Below are positions 1-6,914 of a stretch of DNA of 64,000 nucleotides, piece after piece. Numbering within the stretch: the first letter of the stretch is position 1; each line of letters begins with the position of its first letter. The DNA lies in assembly GCF_012273655.1 (NCBI RefSeq), contig NZ_JAAWWP010000004.1, positions 391,210-455,209 on the forward strand. Direction: 5' to 3'. The notes beneath the pieces were generated by a model. It saw only the letters and a list, made by a program, of their open reading frames with translations, made no database searches and had not been told where the DNA came from. The translations under genes and the position numbers were made by a program. The DNA comes from Streptomyces physcomitrii (GTDB lineage Bacteria; Actinomycetota; Actinomycetes; Streptomycetales; Streptomycetaceae).

Positions 1-53
1 GCGCCAGGGTCCCGCGATCTCCGGCCGCCCTTGTGGGGAGGGCATCCGGAGAC

Positions 54-95
54 ACAGAAGGCGGCGGCTCCCGCGAGGGGGCCGCCGCCTTCTGT
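54..95. terminator. Bidirectional hairpin terminator downstream of erpA
   Basis: Perfect 15-bp inverted repeat (54-68 with 81-95) around a 12-nt loop. It lies 44 bp beyond the erpA stop codon and would end erpA transcription, and probably that of a gene entering from the left edge. The first 53 bases show no coding feature. Confidence 0.85.
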
Positions 96-138
96 CATGT
101 CCCGTCGGGGCGGGCCGCTCGGGCCCGCCCCCGGGGCG

Positions 139-495
139 TCAGCTGAAGGAGTCGCCGCAGGCGCAGGAGCCGGTGGCGTTGGGGTTGTCGATGGTGAAGC
201 CCTGCTTCTCGATGGTGTCGACGAAGTCGACCGAGGCGCCGCCGAGGTAGGGGGCGCTCATCCGGTCGGTGACGACCTTGACGCCGCCGAAGTCCTTCAC
301 GACATCGCCGTCCAGCGAGCGCTCGTCGAAGAAGAGCTGGTACCGCAGGCCGGAGCAGCCACCGGGCTGGACAGCGACGCGCAGCGCCAGGTCCTCGCGG
401 CCTTCCTGGTCGAGCAGGGCCTTGACCTTGGCCGCGGCGGCGTCGGTCAGGACGATGCCGTCGGTGACGGTGGTGGTCTCGTCCGATACGGACAT
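139..495 (-). CDS. erpA: Iron-sulfur cluster insertion protein ErpA (HesB/IscA family)
   Basis: 118-aa A-type carrier that takes up Fe-S clusters and delivers them to apo-proteins in the cytoplasm. The three conserved cysteines are visible: one in the GGCSGLRY block and two in the C-terminal GSCACGDSF tail. Length is normal for the family. The ATG at 495 follows GGGAGAG at good spacing. It is divergent from nadA, whose product needs a [4Fe-4S] cluster, so the pairing makes functional sense, though co-regulation is not shown. Family assignment is secure. ErpA rather than another A-type carrier is inferred from actinobacterial convention. Confidence 0.93.
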   Translation of the reverse strand: MSVSDETTTVTDGIVLTDAAAAKVKALLDQEGREDLALRVAVQPGGCSGLRYQLFFDERSLDGDVVKDFGGVKVVTDRMSAPYLGGASVDFVDTIEKQGFTIDNPNATGSCACGDSFS

Positions 496-710
496 CTACA
501 TCTCTCCCGGGTTGGTACGGAGACTGCTTGCCGACGGTGACAACCGCCGGGGTCGCGGATTCATTCCGCGCCGAGCGTGTACGCCAGGTCTCCCTGGTCC
601 ACCCATGCTCGCACACCGGCCGGGCGGGGTCACGGGACCGCGGTCGGGGGCCCGGGGAACGCCCCGGGCCGGCCGCGGGCCCGGCGCCCGGGAACAGCCG
701 CCGCGGATTG

Positions 711-781
711 CGTCACATTGACACGACCGCCATCGTCAAACTGACGTGAAGCGGGTTATGATAGATAACGTCAATTCGACG
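711..781 (+). promoter_or_regulatory. nadA promoter with three GTCA-N3-TGAC-like palindromes
   Basis: A consensus -10 hexamer TATGAT lies at 757-762. Three related dyads surround it: GTCACATTGAC (712-722), CGTCAAACTGACG (734-746) and CGTCAATTCGACG (769-781). The first two are perfect GTCA-N3-TGAC palindromes and the third has one mismatch. Centres are 23 and 35 bp apart. Such repeats around a promoter are typical of a dimeric repressor. The regulator is not identified; an NAD-pathway regulator is a guess from the target gene. Confidence 0.6.
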
Positions 782-879
782 AAAAGACTCCTTCGTGCAG
801 CCGCACGAGCCGGAAACGGCCTCGCAGGAGAGCCGCTGAGTCCGCGAGAAGATTCCCGCGAGAAGAAAGGGTGCGTGCC

Positions 880-2067
880 GTGACCACCGCCCCAACCCGC
901 CAGGAGCTCGACGTCCAGCCGACCCCCCTCGCCCTGCTGCTGCTCGGCCGCGAGGCCGACGCGAGGAGCGAGCGCGGTGTCGACTGCCCCGGCGACCTGC
1001 CCGCCCCCTCCGACCCGGATCTCGTGGCCCGCGCCCGCGCCGCCAAGGAGAAGCTCGGCGACAAGGTCTTCGTGCTCGGCCACCACTACCAGCGCGACGA
1101 GGTCATCCAGTTCGCCGACGTGACCGGCGACTCCTTCAAGCTGGCCCGGGACGCCGCGGCCAAGCCGGAGGCCGAGTACATCGTCTTCTGCGGTGTCCAC
1201 TTCATGGCGGAGTCCGCGGACATCCTCACCAGCGACGAGCAGCGGGTCGTCCTGCCCGACCTCGCGGCGGGCTGCTCGATGGCCGACATGGCCACGGCCG
1301 AGCAGGTCGCCGAGTGCTGGGACGTGCTCACCGAGGCCGGGATCGCCGAACAGGTCGTCCCCGTCTCGTACATGAACTCCTCCGCCGACATCAAGGCCTT
1401 CACCGGCAAGCACGGCGGCACCATCTGCACCTCCTCCAACGCCGAACGCGCCCTGGACTGGGCCTTCCAGCAGGGTGAGAAGGTCCTCTTCCTGCCCGAC
1501 CAGCACCTCGGCCGCAACACCGCGGTACGCGACATGGGCATGTCCCTGGACGACTGCGTGGTCTACAACCCGCACAAGCCGGGCGGCGGCCTCACCACCG
1601 AGCAGCTGCGCGCCGCGAAGATGATCCTCTGGCGCGGCCACTGCTCGGTGCACGGCCGCTTCTCGCTGGACTCGGTCGAGGACGTCCGCGCGCGCATACC
1701 CGGCGTCAACGTCCTGGTGCACCCCGAGTGCAAACACGAGGTCGTGTCCGCCGCCGACCACGTGGGCTCGACCGAGTACATCATCAAGACCCTGGAGGCC
1801 GCCCCCGCCGGTTCGAAGTGGGCGATCGGCACCGAACTCAACCTGGTCCGCCGCCTGGCGAACCGTTTCGCACCCGAGGGCAAGGAGGTCGTCTTCCTCG
1901 ACAAGACGGTCTGCTTCTGCTCCACCATGAACCGCATCGACCTCCCCCACCTGGTCTGGACCCTGGAATCCCTCGCCGAGGGCACCCTCGTCAACCGCAT
2001 CCAGGTCGACAAGGAGACAGAGAGCTTCGCCAAGCTGGCCCTGGAACGGATGCTGGCACTGCCGTAG
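880..2067 (+). CDS. nadA: Quinolinate synthase NadA
   Basis: 395-aa enzyme that condenses iminoaspartate with dihydroxyacetone phosphate to quinolinate, the second step of de novo NAD synthesis, using a [4Fe-4S] cluster. Family blocks visible include VLGHHYQRDEVIQFAD, the YMNSSADIKA segment and several conserved cysteines (VFCGVHF, GTICTSS, VCFCSTMNRI). The GTG at 880 is preferred because AGAAAGG ends 9 nt before it; a GTG at 871 abuts that ribosome-binding site. nadB and nadC, the usual operon partners, are not next to it. Transcription probably starts just below the TATGAT box at 757-762 and ends at the hairpin beyond the stop. Confidence 0.95.
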   Translation: MTTAPTRQELDVQPTPLALLLLGREADARSERGVDCPGDLPAPSDPDLVARARAAKEKLGDKVFVLGHHYQRDEVIQFADVTGDSFKLARDAAAKPEAEYIVFCGVHFMAESADILTSDEQRVVLPDLAAGCSMADMATAEQVAECWDVLTEAGIAEQVVPVSYMNSSADIKAFTGKHGGTICTSSNAERALDWAFQQGEKVLFLPDQHLGRNTAVRDMGMSLDDCVVYNPHKPGGGLTTEQLRAAKMILWRGHCSVHGRFSLDSVEDVRARIPGVNVLVHPECKHEVVSAADHVGSTEYIIKTLEAAPAGSKWAIGTELNLVRRLANRFAPEGKEVVFLDKTVCFCSTMNRIDLPHLVWTLESLAEGTLVNRIQVDKETESFAKLALERMLALP

Positions 2068-2086
2068 GACGCGAAGCAGGGGCAGA

Positions 2087-2121
2087 CGGAGGGGCGTCCG
2101 AGCGGGTGGGACGCCCCTCCG
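2087..2121. terminator. nadA terminator hairpin
   Basis: Perfect 13-bp inverted repeat (2087-2099 with 2109-2121), 9-nt loop, 20 bp after the nadA stop. It also lies just beyond the convergent gene ending at 2139, so it can serve both strands. Confidence 0.85.
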
Positions 2122-2138
2122 GCGTGGGTACGGGTGCT

Positions 2139-2624
2139 TCACCCGGGGCCGGCGGCCACGGCCGGACAGGGCAGTTCGGGGGCCGCCCGGTTCGGGGAGC
2201 ACGTGACCACGGCCACCGAGTGGAAGACCGCGCCCCGCAGATAGTGGCCCAGCGATACGTCCCCGCCCCACCGCAGACGCTCGACGGCGGCCTGCACCAG
2301 GAGCACCAGCCGGGTCGCCTCCCGGTCCTGATCGGAGGCGAACCGAGGGGCGAACTCGGTCAGTTGGCGGCCCAGCCACTCCCCCGCTTCTCCGGGGTTT
2401 TCCCATGTCCCCCGGATCAGCGAGGGCGGCTTCATGAGCCAGTGTGCCGTCTGGATCGGAGGCACCTCGGAGGCCGGGAAGACGGCCACGGCCTCTCGGT
2501 ACCGCTCATGGATGTCCCTCTCACTGGTCGCCGAAGGCGCTTGGCCAGGAGGCCTTCGAATGCTCTCCCGATCGAACTCCCTCTTCTCCCCCAGCCATGC
2601 GTAACCGTGATGATGCTGCCGCAC
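2139..2624 (-). CDS. HHGY-family hypothetical protein, fifth gene of leftward cassette
   Basis: 161-aa protein of unknown function, not recognised as a named family. It is a clear paralogue of the protein at 6915-7463. Both begin near an HHHGY motif, continue through a TA-H/Y-WL block and SL-I/V-RGTW, then GGD-V/I-SLGHYL, and end in VTCSPNR..PELPCP. The GTG at 2624 gives an N-terminus matching the paralogue and has GGAG upstream, so it is preferred over longer readings. No membrane segment or signal peptide is seen. It follows the DUF397 gene in the same direction, separated by a hairpin. Conserved His, Cys and Trp residues hint at a metal site or enzyme, which is speculative. Confidence 0.75.
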   Translation of the reverse strand: MRQHHHGYAWLGEKREFDRESIRRPPGQAPSATSERDIHERYREAVAVFPASEVPPIQTAHWLMKPPSLIRGTWENPGEAGEWLGRQLTEFAPRFASDQDREATRLVLLVQAAVERLRWGGDVSLGHYLRGAVFHSVAVVTCSPNRAAPELPCPAVAAGPG

Positions 2625-2648
2625 ATGCCGCTCCGTTCCGGAAAGCGC

Positions 2649-2682
2649 GACGGCCCCGCCCAACGCGTAGGGCAGGGCCGTC
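2649..2682 (-). terminator. Hairpin between DUF397 gene and fifth cassette gene (left)
   Basis: Inverted repeat GACGGCCC...GGGCCGTC (2649-2656 with 2675-2682) with an inner GCCC/GGGC stem. In the direction of transcription it is followed by GCGCTTTCC. A hairpin sits at the same position in the mirror cassette (6846-6886), so it may attenuate expression of the last gene. Confidence 0.6.
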
Positions 2683-2702
2683 AGTTGAGGTGGAGCGGTG
2701 AG

Positions 2703-2927
2703 TCAGGCCGAGAGACCGAAGCGGGCCGGGTCGATACCGGCGGCGGCCAGCTCCGCCGTGGTGAAGCGCAGCGACAGCGCATCGGGGCGCTTGCTGTCAC
2801 CCACGGCCCAGGCGTCCGGACCGATCTTCGCGAGGGTCACACACGATTCACCGTCGGGATGCGTGTTGCCGCCGCAGGCCTTCGAGAACTCGATTCCCTC
2901 GACGGGGAGTTCGTACAGGTCGACCAT
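2703..2927 (-). CDS. DUF397 protein of leftward cassette
   Basis: 74-aa small acidic DUF397 protein. It carries a KACGG start region, a CVTLAKIG strand and a GDSKRP motif, and ends RFTTAELAAAGIDPARFGL. The ATG at 2927 with GGAAGGG upstream gives exactly the length of its paralogue at 6610-6834. DUF397 proteins are commonly encoded beside XRE/DUF5753 regulators in Streptomyces, where pairs such as WhiJ-type and Scr1/Scr2 modulate development or antibiotic output. The C-terminal AGIDPARFGL stretch is unlike the usual DUF397 ending as I remember it, so this may be a subfamily. It probably binds or titrates the adjacent regulator. Confidence 0.85.
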   Translation of the reverse strand: MVDLYELPVEGIEFSKACGGNTHPDGESCVTLAKIGPDAWAVGDSKRPDALSLRFTTAELAAAGIDPARFGLSA

Positions 2928-2990
2928 TGCCCTGCCCTTCCTTGTCACGGAGGCTTGTGCGGCAATCATCGACAGAAAAGGAACCCGACT

Positions 2991-3821
2991 CTAGCCGGTT
3001 TCCTGTTCGCGCAAATAGCCATCCCGAATGGATTCGACCAGGGCACGCATGGCGTCGCCGGAAACAGCGGATTCCCGGAAGCGCTCGAACTTCGATACGT
3101 AGAGGGCGACATCCCTCGGGTCGGTCACCACTATTTCGGCATGAACCGTTTCGACGGTGACCGTGCGATCATCGAAGAGGCAGAACGAGTGACCGGCGAA
3201 GTCCTTCTGGGGCACAGAAAGGGCAACTACGCGAATATCCACGTTGGGCAGACGCGAGAGAGACAGCAATCGATCCAGCTGCCCCACCATGACCAAAGGT
3301 GGAACAACAAGCCATCTCAGCACAGACTCCGTGATCAAGAACTGGAAGTCCTTGCCCTGCGCATAGAGAACGGATTGCCGAGCAAGTCTCGCACTGATGG
3401 TACTTTCCAGTTGACCGTCGGTCAGATCCTTCGGTTCGAAAACCGCTCTCACGTACTCAGGCGTCTGAAGCAGGCCTGGGATGAGCGAGGGCTGGAATAG
3501 GCGCAACAGGGCCGTCCGGGCCTCCAGACTCTGCACCTGCTGCTGTTTCCTGCTGTAGCCCAGGCGTCGGAAGAGGCGCCACGCCGTGACCTCGGTGGCA
3601 GCCTCCCTGGCCGCCGCCATGTACTCGGCCTTGACCTCTTCCGATACCCCTATGACGGTGAGGACGGAGTCCACATCGGTGAGACTCGGAGCCACGTTCC
3701 CATTCTCGATCTTGGAGAGCTTGGAACGAGACATGGCAGCGCCGCGGGCGACCGCCTTGGCCTCCAGCCCCGAGGAGACCCGCAGTGCCCGCAGCGCGGA
3801 GCCCAGAGCCGACTTGTTCAC
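2991..3821 (-). CDS. XRE-family regulator with DUF5753-type C-terminal domain (left cassette)
   Basis: 276-aa DNA-binding protein. Residues ~5-60 form a Cro/C1 helix-turn-helix (MSRSKLSKIENG recognition region). The remainder, from about residue 85, matches the DUF5753 domain (LFQPSLIPGLLQTPEYVRAVFE, then TVTVETVHAEIVVTDPRDV). The GTG at 3821 overlaps the DUF6879 stop codon as GTGA, a translational coupling signature; a start at 3842 is possible but would overlap further. The mirror paralogue is at 5547-6404. It likely regulates its own cassette, perhaps through dyads in the shared central region. Base composition is visibly less GC-rich than the neighbouring core genes, consistent with acquisition. 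Confidence 0.87.
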   Translation of the reverse strand: MNKSALGSALRALRVSSGLEAKAVARGAAMSRSKLSKIENGNVAPSLTDVDSVLTVIGVSEEVKAEYMAAAREAATEVTAWRLFRRLGYSRKQQQVQSLEARTALLRLFQPSLIPGLLQTPEYVRAVFEPKDLTDGQLESTISARLARQSVLYAQGKDFQFLITESVLRWLVVPPLVMVGQLDRLLSLSRLPNVDIRVVALSVPQKDFAGHSFCLFDDRTVTVETVHAEIVVTDPRDVALYVSKFERFRESAVSGDAMRALVESIRDGYLREQETG

Positions 3822-4345
3822 TCGCCGTACTCTGCCCACCATTCAGCGAACGGCACAGCCTTGGCCAGGGCCTTGTCCCAGTATGCGAGGAAGGTCGAGA
3901 CCTTCTCCTCACTCAGGAGGTCAGCACCGAGGAACTTGCCCTTGCCGTCGTAGTTCATGGCGGCGATGACCTGCTCGTCGAAGAGCCAGAAGTCCGGAGC
4001 ATCAGGGATCGGGTTGGCCTGCTCCGTGGTGTCGAGGATGAAGAACTCTTCCCCCGCCTTCACGTTCCGCAGATATCCCCAGCCCAGCTCGAACCGCAGA
4101 TAGTCATTGAGCGGGCGGCTCAGGATGTGCACGCGGTACATGCGCTTGCCCGAACGAACCGCGTCCCCGACGGTCGTGACCCAGTTCGCAGTCTTGAAGT
4201 CTTCCGGCTGCGGCTTCCCTTCGAGGAACGCCTCAAAGGCACCCAGGCCACCCGACTTACTGTAGTCGTCCAATGTTTCGAGCCGGAAAGCTTCCCGCTC
4301 GAATTCATTGAAGCAAGCGTCCAGCGTTTTAGGCGATGTGGTCAC
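3818..4345 (-). CDS. DUF6879 family protein (left cassette)
   Basis: 175-aa soluble protein of unknown biochemical role. Family features: a C-terminal FWLFDEQVIAAMNYD block, an FFILD segment and an RVHILSRPLNDYLRFEL core, all matched by the paralogue at 5027-5563. The start is GTG 4345, overlapping the upstream small gene by 17 nt. DUF6879 genes are frequently linked to XRE/DUF397 genes in actinomycetes (recollection). The tight overlaps on both sides mean the protein is produced with the regulator and probably acts in the same complex or pathway. Confidence 0.85.
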   Translation of the reverse strand: MTTSPKTLDACFNEFEREAFRLETLDDYSKSGGLGAFEAFLEGKPQPEDFKTANWVTTVGDAVRSGKRMYRVHILSRPLNDYLRFELGWGYLRNVKAGEEFFILDTTEQANPIPDAPDFWLFDEQVIAAMNYDGKGKFLGADLLSEEKVSTFLAYWDKALAKAVPFAEWWAEYGE

Positions 4346-4520
4346 GTGCGGCCTTTCGGATGAGCTCTACGGAAATCTCTACCAGAGTTTCGTGCGACGG
4401 GATCTCCAGCCCATGGGAAGAAATCCGGCTGCCCTGAACGGCCAGCGCGCCTCGATCTGTGGCGTAGATGGTCGGGCATGAGCCGTCTTGGCATTCGCCT
4501 ACCAGTCTGGTCAGCTTCAC
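4329..4520 (-). CDS. Small CPT-motif protein, first gene of leftward cassette
   Basis: 63-aa protein starting at GTG 4520 (VKLTRLVGECQDGSC), preceded by GAGAGGGG at 7 nt. The core C-x(4)-CPT-I/V-Y-x-T followed by VQG is shared with the 72-aa protein at 4828-5046, which identifies the two as paralogues and fixes the reading frame. Both end in an amphipathic helix with a [KR]xAA pattern. Function unknown. Its place as first gene next to the shared regulatory region suggests an AbrB-like or sensor partner, which is a guess. Confidence 0.7.
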   Translation of the reverse strand: MKLTRLVGECQDGSCPTIYATDRGALAVQGSRISSHGLEIPSHETLVEISVELIRKAARDHIA

Positions 4521-4590
4521 AGCGCCGCCCCTCTCGTGAGTGTCGTGATCAATACTTCCGGATGGAGACCGAGAGTGACAAGAGCATCTC

Positions 4591-4608
4591 GTTTCCGTTA
4601 CTGGAAAC
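4591..4608. promoter_or_regulatory. Candidate operator GTTTCC-N6-GGAAAC in the cassette divide
   Basis: Perfect 6-bp arms with a 6-nt spacer (GTTTCCGTTACTGGAAAC) in the 307-bp divide, 71 bp upstream of the leftward cassette. A close match to its left half, TTTCCGTAAC, recurs at 4789-4798 before the rightward cassette. It is a plausible binding site for one of the XRE regulators. Confidence 0.45.
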
Positions 4609-4770
4609 CGCCCCGCCGTCCGGAAAACCCCAGCCCCGCCGTCGGAACGAGGAGGGGCAGGAGGGTGGAGCTGATGAGGCCGCCGAAGACGACGACGGCG
4701 GCCTGGAGCCGCCCAAGACACCGCGCGTCGGCGCGCTTTATGCGACTTCGTGACTGAGGTGCATCCGGCC

Positions 4771-4800
4771 TTGCCGTCCGGAACACACTTTCCGTAACGT
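4771..4800 (+). promoter_or_regulatory. Candidate promoter and operator of rightward cassette
   Basis: TTGCCG (4771-4776) and TAACGT (4795-4800) are spaced 18 bp apart, about 28 bp before the GTG at 4828. A CGGAA-N6-TTCCG dyad (4779-4794) sits between the two hexamers and shares the TTTCCGT sequence with the dyad at 4591-4608. A repressor bound here would block polymerase. Confidence 0.45.
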
Positions 4801-4827
4801 CCCGCTCACACCAGGAGAGAAGGTTCG

Positions 4828-5046
4828 GTGAACGGATTGCAGATCATCGCCGGTGGCCCGTGCAGGAGCGATGAGGACGACAAGTGCGGAAACGGCGACT
4901 GCCCCACCGTGTACATGACGCCCGAGCCGGGCATGATCGCCGTCCAGGGCTACGAGGCGGCGCACCCGACGCCCGAGGGCGAGTCGGTGGTACTGATTCC
5001 GGAGGACGTACTGAGGGAGGCGGCCCGTGCCCGTGGATGGTACTGA
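4828..5046 (+). CDS. Small CPT-motif protein, first gene of rightward cassette
   Basis: 72-aa paralogue of the 63-aa protein at 4329-4520. They share CxNGxCPTVYxT, an IAVQG strand and a terminal LREAAR helix. An extra acidic CRSDEDDKC segment at the N-terminus adds cysteines. GTG 4828 follows AGGAGAGAAGG at suitable spacing. The 3' end overlaps the DUF6879 gene by 20 nt. Function unknown. Confidence 0.72.
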   Translation: MNGLQIIAGGPCRSDEDDKCGNGDCPTVYMTPEPGMIAVQGYEAAHPTPEGESVVLIPEDVLREAARARGWY

Positions 5047-5563
5047 CCCGGTGTACCTGGACGGTGAGGAATGGCAGGCGTACTTCCGGGACTTCAGGAG
5101 GTCGGCCTTCCGCCTTGAGATGCACCAGACGTACACCATGCCCGCCGAGACACCCACCGTTCGCGCCTTCCTGGCCGGTGAGCCGAAGCCCCGGCAGTTC
5201 AACTCCCCGTGGCATCGCACCATTCAGGACCACGCGGCGGCGGGCCGGACGATGACCCGGGCCAAGATCGTGGTCCGGCCGCTCACGCCGTACAACCGGT
5301 ACCTCTTCGACTGGTGCATCCCCGGGAATGTGGCGGCGGGTGAGGACTACCGGATCGTCGATCTCACCGACCGGCCGGACCCCGGGCTCCCGCGGCAGGA
5401 CTTCTGGCTGTTCGACGAGGAGACCGTCGTGCACCTCAACTACCGCGACGACGGGACCCAGATCAACCGGGAGCTGATCCGGAATCCTGATATCCCCTCG
5501 TATCTCGCGTGGCGGGATCTTGCACTGGAGAACGCCGTAGCATTCCGTGCCTATCGAACCTGA
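5027..5563 (+). CDS. DUF6879 family protein (right cassette)
   Basis: 178-aa paralogue of the 3818-4345 product with the same blocks: FRRSAFRLEMHQTY, the TRAKIVVRPLTPYNRYLF core, and DFWLFDEETVVHLNY. GTG 5027 lies inside the upstream gene. The 3' end overlaps the XRE start by 17 nt, so the three genes are translationally linked. No signal peptide or membrane span. Likely a cytoplasmic partner of the regulator; molecular role unknown. Confidence 0.86.
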   Translation: MPVDGTDPVYLDGEEWQAYFRDFRRSAFRLEMHQTYTMPAETPTVRAFLAGEPKPRQFNSPWHRTIQDHAAAGRTMTRAKIVVRPLTPYNRYLFDWCIPGNVAAGEDYRIVDLTDRPDPGLPRQDFWLFDEETVVHLNYRDDGTQINRELIRNPDIPSYLAWRDLALENAVAFRAYRT

Positions 5564-6404
5564 AGAACAGGAACGGGAGCGGAGGAACCTGGCGGAGGCG
5601 CTGCGGAGCCTCCGCCTCGCTTCCGGTCTCAGCGGCGAACGCCTCGCGGTCCGCTGCAACATGAGCCAGACGAAGATCAGCCGAATCGAAACGGGCAGGG
5701 CACTCCCGTCGGTGATCGATGTCGAGCGCATTCTGAAAGCCCTCGCAGTGCCCGACGGGGTTTCGCAGGATCTGCTCGACCTGGCTCGGCAGGCGAACGT
5801 CGACTACGCCTCCTGGCGTACGTATGCCCGCATCGGCCTTTATCGCAAGCAAGCAGAGCTCAAGGCACTCGAGTCCTCCTCGCACGCCATACGGCATTTC
5901 CTCCCGGCGATCCCCACGGGGCTGCTGCACGTCCGTGAGTACGCCGCCGCCACTCTCTCCCCTGCGGTGGCGGGCGAACCGGCAAGAGATGTGCGCCGCA
6001 CGGTCGAGGCCCGTATGGAACGCCAAGCGATCCTGGACGACCGTGCCCGCTCGTTCTGGTTCCTGATGACCGAGCAGGCAGTGCGGTGGCAGCGCGCCGC
6101 CACGGGGACCATGGCCGCGCAGTGCGCCCATATGGCCGAGATCAACGGGAAGCCCAATGTCGAGATCGGCGTACTCCCGCAGGGAATTCACGTTCCCGGC
6201 ACCCCGATGAATATCTTCGTCGTCTACGACGACCGTCTCGTGACAGTGGAACTGTTCTCCGGGGAAGTCGTACTGCGTGACCCGCGAGATGTGACGCAGC
6301 ATCTGAATCTCTTCGAGCTGTTCTGGTCACACGCACTCACAGGAGACCGCGCCACCCGTTTCCTGGAAGAAGCCTCGCAGGCATTCATGCGTCAACGTGA
6401 CTAG
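5547..6404 (+). CDS. XRE-family regulator with DUF5753-type C-terminal domain (right cassette)
   Basis: 285-aa paralogue of the 2991-3821 regulator. The N-terminal helix-turn-helix is at ~15-70 (NMSQTKISRIETGRALPS). The C-terminal DUF5753-like domain includes HFLPAIPTGLLHVREYAAA and a late TVELFSGEVVLRDPRDV block that matches the left protein's TVHAEIVVTDPRDV. GTG 5547 is the only start that keeps the HTH intact, and it overlaps the DUF6879 stop. A stem-loop directly after the stop separates it from DUF397, unlike the left cassette where the gap is 63 bp with no such hairpin. Confidence 0.88.
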   Translation: MPIEPEEQERERRNLAEALRSLRLASGLSGERLAVRCNMSQTKISRIETGRALPSVIDVERILKALAVPDGVSQDLLDLARQANVDYASWRTYARIGLYRKQAELKALESSSHAIRHFLPAIPTGLLHVREYAAATLSPAVAGEPARDVRRTVEARMERQAILDDRARSFWFLMTEQAVRWQRAATGTMAAQCAHMAEINGKPNVEIGVLPQGIHVPGTPMNIFVVYDDRLVTVELFSGEVVLRDPRDVTQHLNLFELFWSHALTGDRATRFLEEASQAFMRQRD

Positions 6405-6430
6405 CGCTTCCGAAGCTCCGATGGAAGCGC
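6404..6430 (+). terminator. Stem-loop after right XRE gene
   Basis: GCGCTTCC (6404-6411) pairs perfectly with GGAAGCGC (6423-6430) over an 11-nt loop and begins in the XRE stop codon. There is no T-tract. It could attenuate read-through into the 205-bp gap before the DUF397 gene, where I see no further gene. Confidence 0.45.
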
Positions 6431-6609
6431 CACGATGAATGCACGGCGAGTGAGCGCGCGTTCAGCACGGCTGGCACACCTCCGGCAGTGAAAGCAAGGG
6501 CGGATTTTCCGTCGCCTCGCACTCCTCACCTGAAATCCCGCTCCTGAAAAGGGCGGTGGCGGTCACGTGACGGCCACCTTCCATTGTCCAGGCAGAAAGG
6601 TGCAGAGAC

Positions 6610-6834
6610 GTGCAGAACGGAATCGACCTCTACTCACTCGACATCGACAGCGCCTCCTTCGTGAAGGCCTGCGGGGGACCGTGCACCGAAGGGTGCGTGA
6701 CGCTGGCCCGGATCGGCGACCAGGCCTGGGCCCTGGGCGACAGCAAGCGCCCGGAGGCGCAGCCGCTCCGCTTCACGACGGAGGAACTGGACCAGGCGGG
6801 TATCGACCCGGCCCGGTTCGGCCTGAACTCCTGA
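6610..6834 (+). CDS. DUF397 protein of rightward cassette
   Basis: 74 aa, same length as the left-hand paralogue, with the shared KACGG, CVTLARIG, GDSKRPEAQ and RFTTEELDQAGIDPARFGL blocks. GTG 6610 follows CAGGCAGAAAGG. Expected to act with the XRE protein encoded upstream. The close match of both DUF397 copies, including the atypical C-terminus, is the best evidence that the cassettes derive from one ancestor. Confidence 0.87.
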   Translation: MQNGIDLYSLDIDSASFVKACGGPCTEGCVTLARIGDQAWALGDSKRPEAQPLRFTTEELDQAGIDPARFGLNS

Positions 6835-6845
6835 CCCACCGCACT

Positions 6846-6886
6846 GCCGACCGGGGCAGGGCTGCTGCTTCTCCGGCCCGGTCGGC
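6846..6886 (+). terminator. Hairpin between DUF397 gene and fifth cassette gene (right)
   Basis: GCCGACCGGG (6846-6855) pairs perfectly with CCCGGTCGGC (6877-6886), followed by CCCTTTCT. It occupies the same position as the hairpin at 2649-2682 in the mirror cassette. Confidence 0.65.
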
Positions 6887-6914
6887 CCCTTTCTCCGCCC
6901 GAACGGAATGACTG

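Noticed and set aside
1728..3500. Long plus-strand reading frame across nadA and the left cassette
   Set aside because: Arg/Pro/Gly-rich translation antisense or out of frame to well-supported genes. A shadow caused by high GC.
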